Below are positions 33,788-42,255 of a stretch of 64,000 nucleotides of DNA, one piece after another; position 1 is the stretch's first letter; every line of letters starts with the position of its first letter. Origin of the DNA: an uncultured Tateyamaria sp. Lineage in GTDB: Bacteria; Pseudomonadota; Alphaproteobacteria; Rhodobacterales; Rhodobacteraceae. The position numbers and the translations under genes are program-made. The DNA is taken from NCBI RefSeq assembly GCF_947487805.1, contig NZ_CANKXW010000003.1, positions 1-64,000 on the forward strand, given 5' to 3'. The notes beneath the pieces are model-generated. The model was not told where the DNA came from. It searched no databases and was given only the letters and a program-made list of their open reading frames with translations.

Positions 33788-35797
33788 ATGGGTGACGTGA
33801 TGCGCATGATGCGGCCCCGGTCCATTGCCGTGGTGGGCGGTGGTGCGTGGTGCGCGCAGGTGGTGCAGCAGCTGGCGCAGTTCGGTTTTGACGGGCCGGT
33901 GTGGCCGGTGCATCCGCGGGTGGCGGTGGTGGCGGGCTTGGGTGCCTATCCAACGGTGGGGGATTTGCCGGACGCGCCGGATGCGGTGTTTGTGGGCGTG
34001 AACCGTCATGCGACGGTGGAGGTGGTGCGAGCACTTGCCGCGATGGCTGCGGGCGGGGCGGTGTGCTTTGCCTCCGGGTTTTCGGAGGCCGCGGCGGAGG
34101 ATGACGGTGCCGCGGACATGCAGGCGGCCCTGGTTGCGGCGGCGGGCGACATGCCGATCCTCGGGCCCAATTGCTATGGGTTCATCAATGCGCTGGACGG
34201 GGCGTTGTTGTGGCCGGATCAGCATGGCTGTGTGCCGGTGGCACGCGGTGTTGCACTGTTGACGCAAAGTTCGAACATCGCGATCAACCTGACCATGCAG
34301 CAGCGCGCCCTGCCCGTGGCCTATGCGGTGACGTGCGGAAACATGGCGCAGACCACGCAGGCGCAGATCGCCATGGCGCTGCTGGACGATCCGCGGGTGA
34401 CGGCGATCGGGTTGCATATCGAGGGGTTTGGCGCCCTGCCCGCATGGGAGGCGCTGGCCGCACGGGCGCGGGTGCGCGGTGTGCCTCTGGTGGCCGTCAA
34501 GGTGGGTGCGTCGGATCAGGCGCGGCAGGCGACGGTGTCGCATACCGCATCGCTTGCGGGCAGTGATGCGGGCGCGCAGGCGGTGCTGGACCGGCTGGGC
34601 ATTGCGCGGGTGCGCAGCCTGCCCGACCTTTTGGAGACGCTGAAGCTTTTGCATGTGAACGGGCCGGTGGCGGGGGGGCGCATCGCCTCGATCAGCTGTT
34701 CGGGGGGCGAGGCGAGCCTGATGGCGGACATGGCGCTCGGGGCTGGGTTGACCTTTCCCCCGGTGACCACAGCGCAGGCCTGCGCATTGCGTGCAGCGCT
34801 GGGGCCGATGGTGGCCCTGGGCAATCCGCTGGACTACCACACCTATATCTGGCGCGATGCCGACGCGATGGCGCAGGCGTGGCAGGGTATGACGGGTGAC
34901 GGCATCGACATGACGCTGTCGGTTGTGGACTATCCCGTGACCGATGCATCCGACTGGACCTGTGCGACGGAGGCGGCGCTGGCCGTGCGGGCGGCGACGG
35001 GGCGGCCCTTTGGCGTGGTGTCGACCTTGCCCGAGCTGATGCCGCGTGACGTAGCGCATGAGCTGATGCAGGGCGGGGTCGTGCCGTTTCAGGGCATGGG
35101 CGAGGCGCTGGCCGCCATCCGCGCGGCACGCACCCGCGATGTGGGAACGCCCGCGCCGATCTGCCCGCCGGGCACACGCGCGCCGACGCGGACCCTGAGC
35201 GAGGCGGAGGCGAAGGACGCCCTTGCCGCCCATGGGCTGAACGTCCCCGGCCACGTGGCGACCACGCCCGCGCGTGCGGCGACGGATGCCGCGCATCTGT
35301 GCGCGCCGCTGGCGGTCAAGGGGCTGGGCCTTGCGCACAAGACCGACGCCGGAGCGGTGCGCCTGAACGTGGGTGCGGCGGATCTGGAGCAAGCGGCGCA
35401 GGACATCGGCACCGACGCCGTGCTGGTCGAAGAGATGGTGCGGGACAGCGTTGCCGAGCTGTTGATCGGGGTGGTGCGGGACGACGCCCATGGATTTGTC
35501 CTGACGCTGGGTACGGGGGGCGTACTGACGGAACTGCTGCGCGACACGACGGCCATGCTGCTGCCCGTAACGGGCGCGGACGTTGCGGCCGCGCTTGATC
35601 GGTTGACCATCGGCGCGGTGCTGCGTGGCTATCGCGGGGCGCGCCCTGCGGATGTGGACAGCATCGTGGCGGCGGTGCTGGCGGTGCAGGACTACGTCCT
35701 TGCGCAGCGCGACCGTGTCAGCGAAGTTGAGATCAACCCCCTGATCTGCACCCCCACCCGCGCCGTGGCGGTGGATGCGCTGATCCACACTGCCTGA
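33788..35797 (+). CDS. NDP-forming acyl-CoA ligase family protein (acetate-CoA ligase, ATP-grasp)
   Basis: A 669-residue protein with an N-terminal CoA-binding Rossmann domain (RPRSIAVVGGG, GPNCYGFIN), two succinyl-CoA-synthetase-like flavodoxin domains (ISCSGGEASLMADMA at about 305-319) and a C-terminal ATP-grasp domain (LAVKGLGLAHKTDAGAVRLN, then VLVEEMV and EVEINPL). The family makes acyl-CoA from acid, ATP and CoA through a phospho-His. That residue is likely the H in ATVSHTASLAG, close to residue 253. ATG 33788 has AAGGA upstream. Next to CaiD and acyl-CoA dehydrogenase it probably activates the acid substrate of this pathway. Confidence 0.87.
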   Translation: MGDVMRMMRPRSIAVVGGGAWCAQVVQQLAQFGFDGPVWPVHPRVAVVAGLGAYPTVGDLPDAPDAVFVGVNRHATVEVVRALAAMAAGGAVCFASGFSEAAAEDDGAADMQAALVAAAGDMPILGPNCYGFINALDGALLWPDQHGCVPVARGVALLTQSSNIAINLTMQQRALPVAYAVTCGNMAQTTQAQIAMALLDDPRVTAIGLHIEGFGALPAWEALAARARVRGVPLVAVKVGASDQARQATVSHTASLAGSDAGAQAVLDRLGIARVRSLPDLLETLKLLHVNGPVAGGRIASISCSGGEASLMADMALGAGLTFPPVTTAQACALRAALGPMVALGNPLDYHTYIWRDADAMAQAWQGMTGDGIDMTLSVVDYPVTDASDWTCATEAALAVRAATGRPFGVVSTLPELMPRDVAHELMQGGVVPFQGMGEALAAIRAARTRDVGTPAPICPPGTRAPTRTLSEAEAKDALAAHGLNVPGHVATTPARAATDAAHLCAPLAVKGLGLAHKTDAGAVRLNVGAADLEQAAQDIGTDAVLVEEMVRDSVAELLIGVVRDDAHGFVLTLGTGGVLTELLRDTTAMLLPVTGADVAAALDRLTIGAVLRGYRGARPADVDSIVAAVLAVQDYVLAQRDRVSEVEINPLICTPTRAVAVDALIHTA

Positions 35798-35832
35798 GGG
35801 CGCGGCAACCCATGACCACAAGCGAGACCGAT

Positions 35833-36618
35833 ATGACAGACAGCCCCATCAAGACCCGGCGCGACGGCGCGATCCTCGAAGTGACGCTGGACCGGCCCAA
35901 GGCCAATGCCATTGATCTGGCGACCTCGCGCATCATGGGCGAGACGTTTCTGGCGTTCCGCGATGATCCGGAGCTGCGGGTGGCGATCGTCACGGGTGCG
36001 GGGGAAAAGTTCTTTTGCCCCGGTTGGGACCTCAAGGCCGCAGCCGACGGGGACGCGGTGGACGGCGACTATGGCGTCGGCGGTTTTGGCGGGTTGCAGG
36101 AGATGCGCGCGATGAACAAGCCGGTCATCGCGGCGGTGAACGGGATTGCCTGTGGCGGTGGGCTGGAACTGGCGCTAAGTGCGGACATGATCCTGGCCGC
36201 GGACCATGCGCAATTTGCCCTGCCCGAGATCCGGTCCGGGACGGTGGCGGATGCGGCGAGCGTCAAGCTGCCCAAGCGGATCCCGTATCACATCGCGATG
36301 GAGCTGCTGCTGACCGGGCGTTGGTTTGACGCCGAAGAGGCGCACCGCTGGGGGTTGGTGAACGAGGTTGTCCCCGCGGGGACACTTTTGGACCGGGCCT
36401 GGGATCTGGCGCGGTTGCTGGCCTCGGGCCCGCCGCTGGTCTACGCCGCGATCAAGGAAATCGTGCGCGACGCGGAGGATGCCAAGTTCCAGGACGCGAT
36501 GAACCGCATCACCAAGAGCCAACTGCCCGCGGTCGAGCGGCTTTATCGGTCGGAGGATCAACTGGAGGGCGCGCGCGCCTTTGCAGAGAAACGCGACCCC
36601 GTCTGGAAGGGCCGCTAG
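35833..36618 (+). CDS. CaiD-like enoyl-CoA hydratase (crotonobetainyl-CoA hydratase candidate)
   Basis: A 261-residue crotonase-fold enzyme whose start (ILEVTLDRPKANAID), GAGEKFFCPGWDLKAAA segment, oxyanion-hole region NGIACGGGLELALSADMI and end (FAEKRDPVWKGR) closely recall E. coli CaiD, which hydrates crotonobetainyl-CoA to carnitinyl-CoA. The ATG at 35833 gives exactly the 261 residues I recall for CaiD; an ATG at 35812 would add seven residues and neither has a strong ribosome site. The stop shares the tetranucleotide CTAG with the convergent TctA gene. Confidence 0.85.
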   Translation: MTDSPIKTRRDGAILEVTLDRPKANAIDLATSRIMGETFLAFRDDPELRVAIVTGAGEKFFCPGWDLKAAADGDAVDGDYGVGGFGGLQEMRAMNKPVIAAVNGIACGGGLELALSADMILAADHAQFALPEIRSGTVADAASVKLPKRIPYHIAMELLLTGRWFDAEEAHRWGLVNEVVPAGTLLDRAWDLARLLASGPPLVYAAIKEIVRDAEDAKFQDAMNRITKSQLPAVERLYRSEDQLEGARAFAEKRDPVWKGR

Positions 36619-38195
36619 CCCCGCCGCCGCGCGCCCAGAACGACCACCAGAACCGACAGCGCCATGAACGCCGCAGCCACCGGGCTGGTGAACAGGAACC
36701 ACGCATCCCCGCCCGTGGCAGCGAAGGCCTGGCGCGCGCTGTCCTCAAGCTTGGCGCCGAGGATGAAGGCAATGACAAAGGGAAGCGGCGACATGTCCAG
36801 CAGGCGCATGCCGAACCCGAGGATACCGAAGGCGATGGTGAACCAGATTGCCTCGATCCGGGTTTCCTGCACGTAGATCGCCGTGAGGGTCAGCACCAGC
36901 ACCACGGGCAACAGGCGTTGTTTCGGCAGGTGGGCCAGCACACCCATCGACCGCATGACCAAGCCCCCCACGGTCCAGTTCAAAGCGTTGGCCACGAACA
37001 TGCAGGTAAAGAGGCCAAAAGCCACGACCAGTTCGGGGTTTATCGCATCAGCCGTGACGCGGAACACCGACGGGCCGGGGTTGAAGCCGCCGATGCTGTC
37101 CGCCGCAAGGATCAGGAACACGGCGGCGGTGTTTCCCGGAATGCCCAGCGACAGGACCGGGATCAGGTTGGCGCCCGAGACCGCGGAATTGGCCGCTTCG
37201 GTTGCGGCGACGCCCTGCGGCACACCGTCGCCAAAACGGGGCGCATCCGGGGCGCGAGTCCGGTCGTGACGCGCCTTGGCGGTGGTATAGCCGATGGTTG
37301 CTGCAAGGGTCGATCCGATGCCCGGCAGGGCCCCGATCACCGTGCCCGCCACCGCAGAGCGCAGCATCGTCGGCAGCAGGGGCCGGATGTCTGGCCACCG
37401 CAGACGGCCTGCGTTGCCGGCCTTTGGCGCAGGCTGGAGGCTGGTGTTCGAGCGGCTGGCAAACCCCTCGGCCATCTGGTGAAACACCGCCCCCACCACC
37501 AGCACACCCAGCACCGCCGTGCCGATCGGAAAACCGCGGTTGAGCGCCTCTGTGCCCATGGACAGCCGGGGATAGAAATCCTCGCCCGTGCCGACATAGA
37601 CCACCAGAAGGCCGAGGCCTGCGCTGATCAGCCCTTTGCCCGGTGATCGGCCCACAACCGCCGCGACAAAGGCCAGCGACAGGATCAGCAGCGCGGTCTT
37701 TTCCGGCAGGTCCAGATGGCGTTCGACCAGCAGCGCCAGAAAGGGCGCGCACAGGATCAGCACGATGTCCGAGAACGTATCCCCAGAGGCAGAGGCGAAA
37801 TGGGCCACGCGCAGCGCCTTTTTCGCCTCGCCGCGCTGCGCCATCGGATACCCGTCCAGTGTGGTCATGTAGCTGTCGGGCGTGCCCGGCGTGTTGAAGA
37901 GGATGGCAGGCACGGCCCCGCCGACCGTCGCCCCTTTCATGATGCCGATAAGGCACCCCATCACCGGCAACAGCGCATCCGGCGTGAACCCGAAGACCGA
38001 GATCAGGATGGGCAATGCAATCGCCATCGCCGTCGGCCCGCCCAGACCGGGCGTGGCCCCCACTACGATCCCCAGGAGGAACCCCGCCGCAACCATGACC
38101 AGCGTGATCGACACGCTCAGCCCGGCCACCGCAAAGGCGTCGGGCCCCTGAAACACGGCGAGGATGCCGAGCCAGACATGGGCCAACACGTCCAT
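36615..38195 (-). CDS. tctA: Tripartite tricarboxylate transporter large permease (TctA)
   Basis: A 526-residue membrane protein with about 11-12 hydrophobic segments. TctA hallmarks are GIVVGATPGLGGPTAMAI, GAVPAILFNTPGTP and the repeated-like GTVIGALPGIGST with SVSGANLIPVLSLGIPGN. It imports carboxylates using the ion gradient. The ATG overlaps the TctB stop by one base. The transported acid is unknown; beside the CoA-pathway genes it may bring in their substrate. Confidence 0.93.
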   Translation of the reverse strand: MDVLAHVWLGILAVFQGPDAFAVAGLSVSITLVMVAAGFLLGIVVGATPGLGGPTAMAIALPILISVFGFTPDALLPVMGCLIGIMKGATVGGAVPAILFNTPGTPDSYMTTLDGYPMAQRGEAKKALRVAHFASASGDTFSDIVLILCAPFLALLVERHLDLPEKTALLILSLAFVAAVVGRSPGKGLISAGLGLLVVYVGTGEDFYPRLSMGTEALNRGFPIGTAVLGVLVVGAVFHQMAEGFASRSNTSLQPAPKAGNAGRLRWPDIRPLLPTMLRSAVAGTVIGALPGIGSTLAATIGYTTAKARHDRTRAPDAPRFGDGVPQGVAATEAANSAVSGANLIPVLSLGIPGNTAAVFLILAADSIGGFNPGPSVFRVTADAINPELVVAFGLFTCMFVANALNWTVGGLVMRSMGVLAHLPKQRLLPVVLVLTLTAIYVQETRIEAIWFTIAFGILGFGMRLLDMSPLPFVIAFILGAKLEDSARQAFAATGGDAWFLFTSPVAAAFMALSVLVVVLGARRRG

Positions 38196-38755
38196 CAGTA
38201 ATCCCCGTTGGGCGGCAAAAGCAGATCATCGAAAGGCAGGTCAAAAAGCGCGACCATCCCCAGAACGCCCACCAACCCGATGATCAGCGCAGCCCAGGTC
38301 ATGCGTCGTTCCGCCAGCGCGATCAGGCCGGAAATAGCCACCGTCCCGCCCAGTACGAAGCCAATGTATTTCCACGGAAAACTGTCGCGCATCAGGCGGT
38401 ACTCGCGCGGCTCGGCGCGGCCTGCATCCGCAAGCCACAGCGCCAGCGGCCCGGCACAGAGCATCAGGACAACCCCCGCCGCCAGAACACCGATCATCGC
38501 CGCGGCACAGAACAGGAGTGGGCGTTTGGCGCCCGCGCCCCGGGCAGGTTCGCCCGGCGCAATGCACAGGATCGCGCCCCCCACCAGCACGAAGAGCGCC
38601 GCCAAGGTGGGCGCCATGGCATCGCCGATCTCGACCCGGCGGCGTACCGTTTCGATCAGGCCCGTATCGGTATCAAGTGGAATCCAGACCAAGATGCAAC
38701 CCAGCGCAAAGATCACGCAGATCACTCCTAGGGTTCTGGTTTCGGCCCGTGACAT
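38195..38755 (-). CDS. tctB: Tripartite tricarboxylate transporter small permease (TctB)
   Basis: A 186-residue protein with four hydrophobic segments (about 9-25, 48-65, 82-108, 130-175), the size and pattern of TctB. Sequence conservation in the family is low; the call leans on its place between TctC and TctA. A 57-base gap separates it from tctC. Confidence 0.85.
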   Translation of the reverse strand: MSRAETRTLGVICVIFALGCILVWIPLDTDTGLIETVRRRVEIGDAMAPTLAALFVLVGGAILCIAPGEPARGAGAKRPLLFCAAAMIGVLAAGVVLMLCAGPLALWLADAGRAEPREYRLMRDSFPWKYIGFVLGGTVAISGLIALAERRMTWAALIIGLVGVLGMVALFDLPFDDLLLPPNGDY

Positions 38756-38812
38756 GTCATGCCTTGTGGTCTGCGCAGGGCGACGGACATGCCGCCCCGC
38801 ATAAGGGTCAGA

Positions 38813-39763
38813 TCATTCGGACGCCGCCGCGAGCAGCGCCCCGGCGGCATCGTAATCCGCCGCCATCTGCGCCTGCAACGCGTCGCCCGCAAGGATGGAC
38901 GGCCCGCCAAAGGCACTTGCAATCAACGCGCCTGCACCGGTCTGCGGGTCCGAAATGATCTCTGCGATTGCCGTGGACATCGCGCTCCGTGCTGCGGTGG
39001 ACATGCCCGCGGGACCGACGAACATGAACTGGCCATCGGCATTGAAATCGACGCCGAGGGTCGCAAATGTCGGAGCCTCCGGCGTCTGGTTCAGTGGCAC
39101 CGACAGGGCCGAAGCGAGGTTGACCAGATCACCCGCCGCTACGCTGGCAGCCTGAATGCCCGCCACGAAACCGAGATCCAGATCGCCTGCGTTGATGCCA
39201 TCCATCACCGCCTTGCCGCCGCGCATTTCCACGATGTTGAACGTGACACCCTGCGCCTTGCCCAAGAGATAGGCGAGGTCCGCAAGGCGCGGGCTCATCA
39301 CGCCAAAGCGCAGCGCCGCGCCACCTTTGGCGGCCGCAATGGCATCTTCGAGGGTGGCCCATCCCGTGACGCGGCGCGCCACGACACCCATCTGGAACCC
39401 CGCCGTTGTGGTGATGCCGGTGAAGTCATCGGGATGAAGCCCCGCACCCGCAGCAGCCATGTTGTAGCCCAGCGTTTCCGTCACCACCATGCCGATCACC
39501 GTGCCGTCCACAGGCGCGTCCTTGAGGGCGGCGGCGAGGTTCAGACCGCCCTTGCCCGTCACCTGTTGGGGCTGGATCGTCCAGCCGTGGCGGGCCTCGA
39601 GTTCCTGCGCGATCAGGCGCGCCTGCGTGTCGGCACCGCCACCTGCGCGAAAGCCAATCAGCATGCTGATCGGACCGGGCGGCGTCCACTCTGCGGCGCG
39701 CGTGGCGGTGGCCGCCAGCACGATTGCCACAGCGCCCATGAGGGTCCGCGCCGCCGTGGTCAT
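38813..39763 (-). CDS. tctC: Tripartite tricarboxylate transporter solute-binding protein (TctC)
   Basis: A 316-residue periplasmic binding protein with a signal peptide (cleavage near TRA-AEW). TctC features are ISMLIGFRAGGGADTQARLIAQ, a QQVTGKGGLNLAAAL strand-helix, and the central GVMSPRLADLAYLLGKAQG. ATG 39763 has GGAGAG upstream and is the first start of the signal peptide. It heads the tctCBA operon. Confidence 0.9.
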   Translation of the reverse strand: MTTAARTLMGAVAIVLAATATRAAEWTPPGPISMLIGFRAGGGADTQARLIAQELEARHGWTIQPQQVTGKGGLNLAAALKDAPVDGTVIGMVVTETLGYNMAAAGAGLHPDDFTGITTTAGFQMGVVARRVTGWATLEDAIAAAKGGAALRFGVMSPRLADLAYLLGKAQGVTFNIVEMRGGKAVMDGINAGDLDLGFVAGIQAASVAAGDLVNLASALSVPLNQTPEAPTFATLGVDFNADGQFMFVGPAGMSTAARSAMSTAIAEIISDPQTGAGALIASAFGGPSILAGDALQAQMAADYDAAGALLAAASE

Positions 39764-39842
39764 CCCGTTGCTCTCCCTGCTTGGAACGCGCGCGACGCAG
39801 GTCGGCATGCGGGCCGGTCTGGATGTGCCTCCACCCGCCCGA

Positions 39843-41165
39843 TCACGGACGCAGCGCCGGGTCAAGGCGGGGATCCACAGGCAGCCCGCTGGGCACGGTA
39901 TCTGGCACACCCAGCTTGCCACCGCGCGCTGTCGCACCGGTAAGCGCCCCCAGAAACGCAACGATATCAGCCACTTCGCGATCATCCAAAGGCGTCACCG
40001 ACCGGGGCACGACGGCCCGGTGGCGGGCCATTTCGATACGGTCCTGCCAGACCATGAAATCAATCCCCGACAGCCACGGCACATCCGGCAGATCCGCCAT
40101 GTCCTGCGTCCAGCGGTCCAGCATCGCGAGCGGCGCAAGGTGATGACGCACGATCCCTTCGAGCGTGGGATAGGCCCCGTTGTGGCCATAGGGCGCGGTC
40201 AGCGCCACGTTGCGCAACATGGGTGTCTTGAACGCATAGGCATCCTCGAGCGCGTCGCTTTCGCCCATGCGGCCGACATCGCGCACCATCGGGTCAAACC
40301 GCCGCGTACGGCCCGGGCCAAAGGGGGGCAGGCCCAGCGCGTGGAATTTCTGATCCGACATCAGCGGACCCGCGTGGCAACTGGCGCAATCGGCCTTGCC
40401 ATAGAAGAGGTCCATGCCGCGCCGTTCCTGTTCGGTCAGTGCACCGGGATGCCCGGCCAGATGGGCGTCAAAGGGGCTGTCGAAACTGGTCCATTCCCAG
40501 ATCATGAAAGCGCTGAGCGCGTTGGCGATATCGGCGATCGTGATGTCGGTCACGGTGGTGATATGCGGATAGGCACCCGCGAACCCTTCGGCATAGGCGG
40601 GGATGTGACGGACCCGGTCGGCGAGGATCGGCCAGGCATAATCCATACGGTTGTGAACGGCGCCTGCGACCTCGTTTTCCTTGGGGTTTCCGGCCATCTC
40701 AAACTGGGCCACCAGCGGAAAAATAGCCTGTGCGGCCAATAGGTTATCCAGCCCCTCGGGCAGCCATTCCTCGGCCGGGGAGTTGAAGCCGTTCTCGAAG
40801 GTATCCGCCACGCTGAGGCGGCCATCGTGGAACATCGTGTGCAGGTCGCGCGCGCCCAGGTTCCACAGGCCCGGCGCATTGCGCGGGATGCGCTTGCGGA
40901 TGCGGTCATCGCCCACACCGGCGGTGCGCAGCGGCCCGATCCCCTGCCCGCCCTCGCCGATGCCAAGGCTCAGCCCGTCACCGGTGCCCAGATCGGGGTG
41001 GTGGCACGTGGAACAGGCGATGTTGCGGTTGCCCGACAGGATCGGATCATAGAACAGAAGCTGGCCCAGTTTGGCTTGCGCAGGGTCGACGGGAATGAAA
41101 TCATCAGCCCCGAGCGCGCGCGGCAGATCCGTCGCAAAAGCCGGGGTCGCGCACAGGAGGATCAT
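39843..41165 (-). CDS. Di-haem cytochrome c peroxidase family protein (MauG/CcpA-like)
   Basis: A 440-residue periplasmic protein with two haem c sites: CSTCH at 51-55 and CASCH at 260-264, the spacing of bacterial di-haem peroxidases. The family reduces hydrogen peroxide or modifies a protein partner. The chosen ATG at 41165 yields a very short signal peptide (MILLCATPAFA); no better start is visible and the upstream frame runs antisense through the Sel1 gene. Its start codon abuts that of the divergent gene in CATATG, so its promoter must lie within the neighbouring coding sequence. Confidence 0.85.
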   Translation of the reverse strand: MILLCATPAFATDLPRALGADDFIPVDPAQAKLGQLLFYDPILSGNRNIACSTCHHPDLGTGDGLSLGIGEGGQGIGPLRTAGVGDDRIRKRIPRNAPGLWNLGARDLHTMFHDGRLSVADTFENGFNSPAEEWLPEGLDNLLAAQAIFPLVAQFEMAGNPKENEVAGAVHNRMDYAWPILADRVRHIPAYAEGFAGAYPHITTVTDITIADIANALSAFMIWEWTSFDSPFDAHLAGHPGALTEQERRGMDLFYGKADCASCHAGPLMSDQKFHALGLPPFGPGRTRRFDPMVRDVGRMGESDALEDAYAFKTPMLRNVALTAPYGHNGAYPTLEGIVRHHLAPLAMLDRWTQDMADLPDVPWLSGIDFMVWQDRIEMARHRAVVPRSVTPLDDREVADIVAFLGALTGATARGGKLGVPDTVPSGLPVDPRLDPALRP

Positions 41166-41636
41166 ATGCGCAAACTTGCCATAACCCTTTGTTTTCTTGG
41201 GCTTCCCGTCTTTGCCGAGATCGAGGAGGCGCGTGACCTGATGGAGGCCGGCCAGTACGAGGCCGCCTATGACGCGCTGTGGCCCGCGGCGCGGTCGGGC
41301 AATGCGGATGCCGAGGAGTTGATCGGCGTTCTCTATGCCCTGGGCCTCGGCGTCGAGCGCGACGACGAGCGGGCGTTCGAGTGGTATCTGCGCAGTTCCA
41401 TGAAGGGTCATCCCGGCGCGCAATCCGGTGTCGGATGGTACTATGAGGTCGGGCGCGGCATGCCCGCCCCGGACCTCGTGCGCGCCTATATGTGGTACAC
41501 GCTGTCGGCCATCGGCGGTGACCCGGACGCGGCCATTTCGCTGGAAGAGGTGGTCAAGAAAATGACGCAGGAAGAGATCAATCGGGCGCATATTCTGGTC
41601 GCTGACTACAAGGTGTGGATGTATCCGTTTCGATGA
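41166..41636 (+). CDS. Secreted Sel1-repeat protein
   Basis: A 156-residue exported protein. A signal peptide (MRKLAITLCFLGLPVFA) is followed by about three Sel1-like helical repeats: EAAYDALWPAARSGNADAEELIG, ERAFEWYLRSSMKGHPGAQSG and RAYMWYTLSAIGGDPDAA as recognisable units. AGGAGG at 41155-41160 is an excellent ribosome site for the ATG at 41166. It is divergent from the peroxidase with no intergenic base. Sel1 proteins are adaptors; the partner is unknown. Confidence 0.85.
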   Translation: MRKLAITLCFLGLPVFAEIEEARDLMEAGQYEAAYDALWPAARSGNADAEELIGVLYALGLGVERDDERAFEWYLRSSMKGHPGAQSGVGWYYEVGRGMPAPDLVRAYMWYTLSAIGGDPDAAISLEEVVKKMTQEEINRAHILVADYKVWMYPFR

Positions 41637-41719
41637 GTTTGGCAGGGGACGGGCAACTTGGGAAGGGCGACGCACGGTCCAAGCGTTCGCGGCGATTGAA
41701 GATTTTCAAACCGCAGGCG

Positions 41720-42133
41720 TCATCGAACCGGGACCCAGTTTCCATCGCGGGTTTTCCAGACGGCCAGCCCACCATTTTTCTTGAGATAGGAAAACGGTGT
41801 CTTCTCGTCCTTGAACGAAACGGTAATTCCATAAATCTCACGGTCGAACACGTCCTCAGCCGGAAAGAAGGAGGTAGTTTTCCGGATGCCCTGCAAATCA
41901 CAATCCATCTGTGCGATGTTCAACCGACCGTTCACATCAAGGGGCAGCTTTACACGTGCAGGCGTAACGACCTCGTACCGTTGGTTACCGACGGTAACCT
42001 GACAAACAGCGCCTTTGATCTTCTTGCCGTAACGGCTTTCAAATTTCACCGTACGCGCTGTGTCTGACAAGGCAGGTGCAGCCATCCCCAAGGTCAGTAT
42101 GCAGGCGGTGAAGGTTTTCGCCAGATTTGACAT
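41720..42133 (-). CDS. Unknown secreted protein, 137 residues
   Basis: I do not recognise a family. There is a Sec signal peptide (MSNLAKTFTACILTLGMAAPALS) and a mature part of about 110 residues with two cysteines (AVCQV and MDCDL) that could form a disulphide, rich in alternating strands (YEVVTPARVKLPLDV, YGITVSFKDEKTPF), suggesting a small beta domain. Base composition is lower in GC than the neighbours. It stands alone between the Sel1 gene and the TRAP operon terminator. Confidence 0.7.
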   Translation of the reverse strand: MSNLAKTFTACILTLGMAAPALSDTARTVKFESRYGKKIKGAVCQVTVGNQRYEVVTPARVKLPLDVNGRLNIAQMDCDLQGIRKTTSFFPAEDVFDREIYGITVSFKDEKTPFSYLKKNGGLAVWKTRDGNWVPVR

Positions 42134-42190
42134 AGTGTTACCTTTTCCGAGTGTTTGACGCACATCAACATCAATATTATCCCGGTTCAA

Positions 42191-42223
42191 ACAGAAAAGG
42201 CCGCCCCCATGACAGGAGCGGCC
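42191..42223 (-). terminator. Terminator of the TRAP/monooxygenase operon
   Basis: On the minus strand GGCCGC and GCGGCC pair across a 13-base loop (42223-42199). TTTTCTGT follows (42198-42191). It lies about 30 bases past the stop of the solute-binding gene and is the last element of that operon. Confidence 0.65.
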
Positions 42224-42227
42224 GGGT

Positions 42228-42250
42228 GTAGGGTGGGCAATATGCCCACC
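42228..42250. repeat. Short palindromic repeat, copy A
   Basis: GTA followed by GGTGGGCA-ATA-TGCCCACC, with perfect 8-bp arms (one more G precedes the left arm). An identical 23-base copy is at 52368-52390 and a decayed one at 22231-22255. Here it sits between the solute-binding gene stop and its terminator. It is probably a small dispersed extragenic palindrome. Confidence 0.7.
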
Positions 42251-42255
42251 TTTCC

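Noticed and set aside
32408-35821. Open frame of about 1137 codons on the minus strand across the acyl-CoA dehydrogenase and ligase genes
   Set aside because: Antisense shadow; extreme Arg/His content and no motif.
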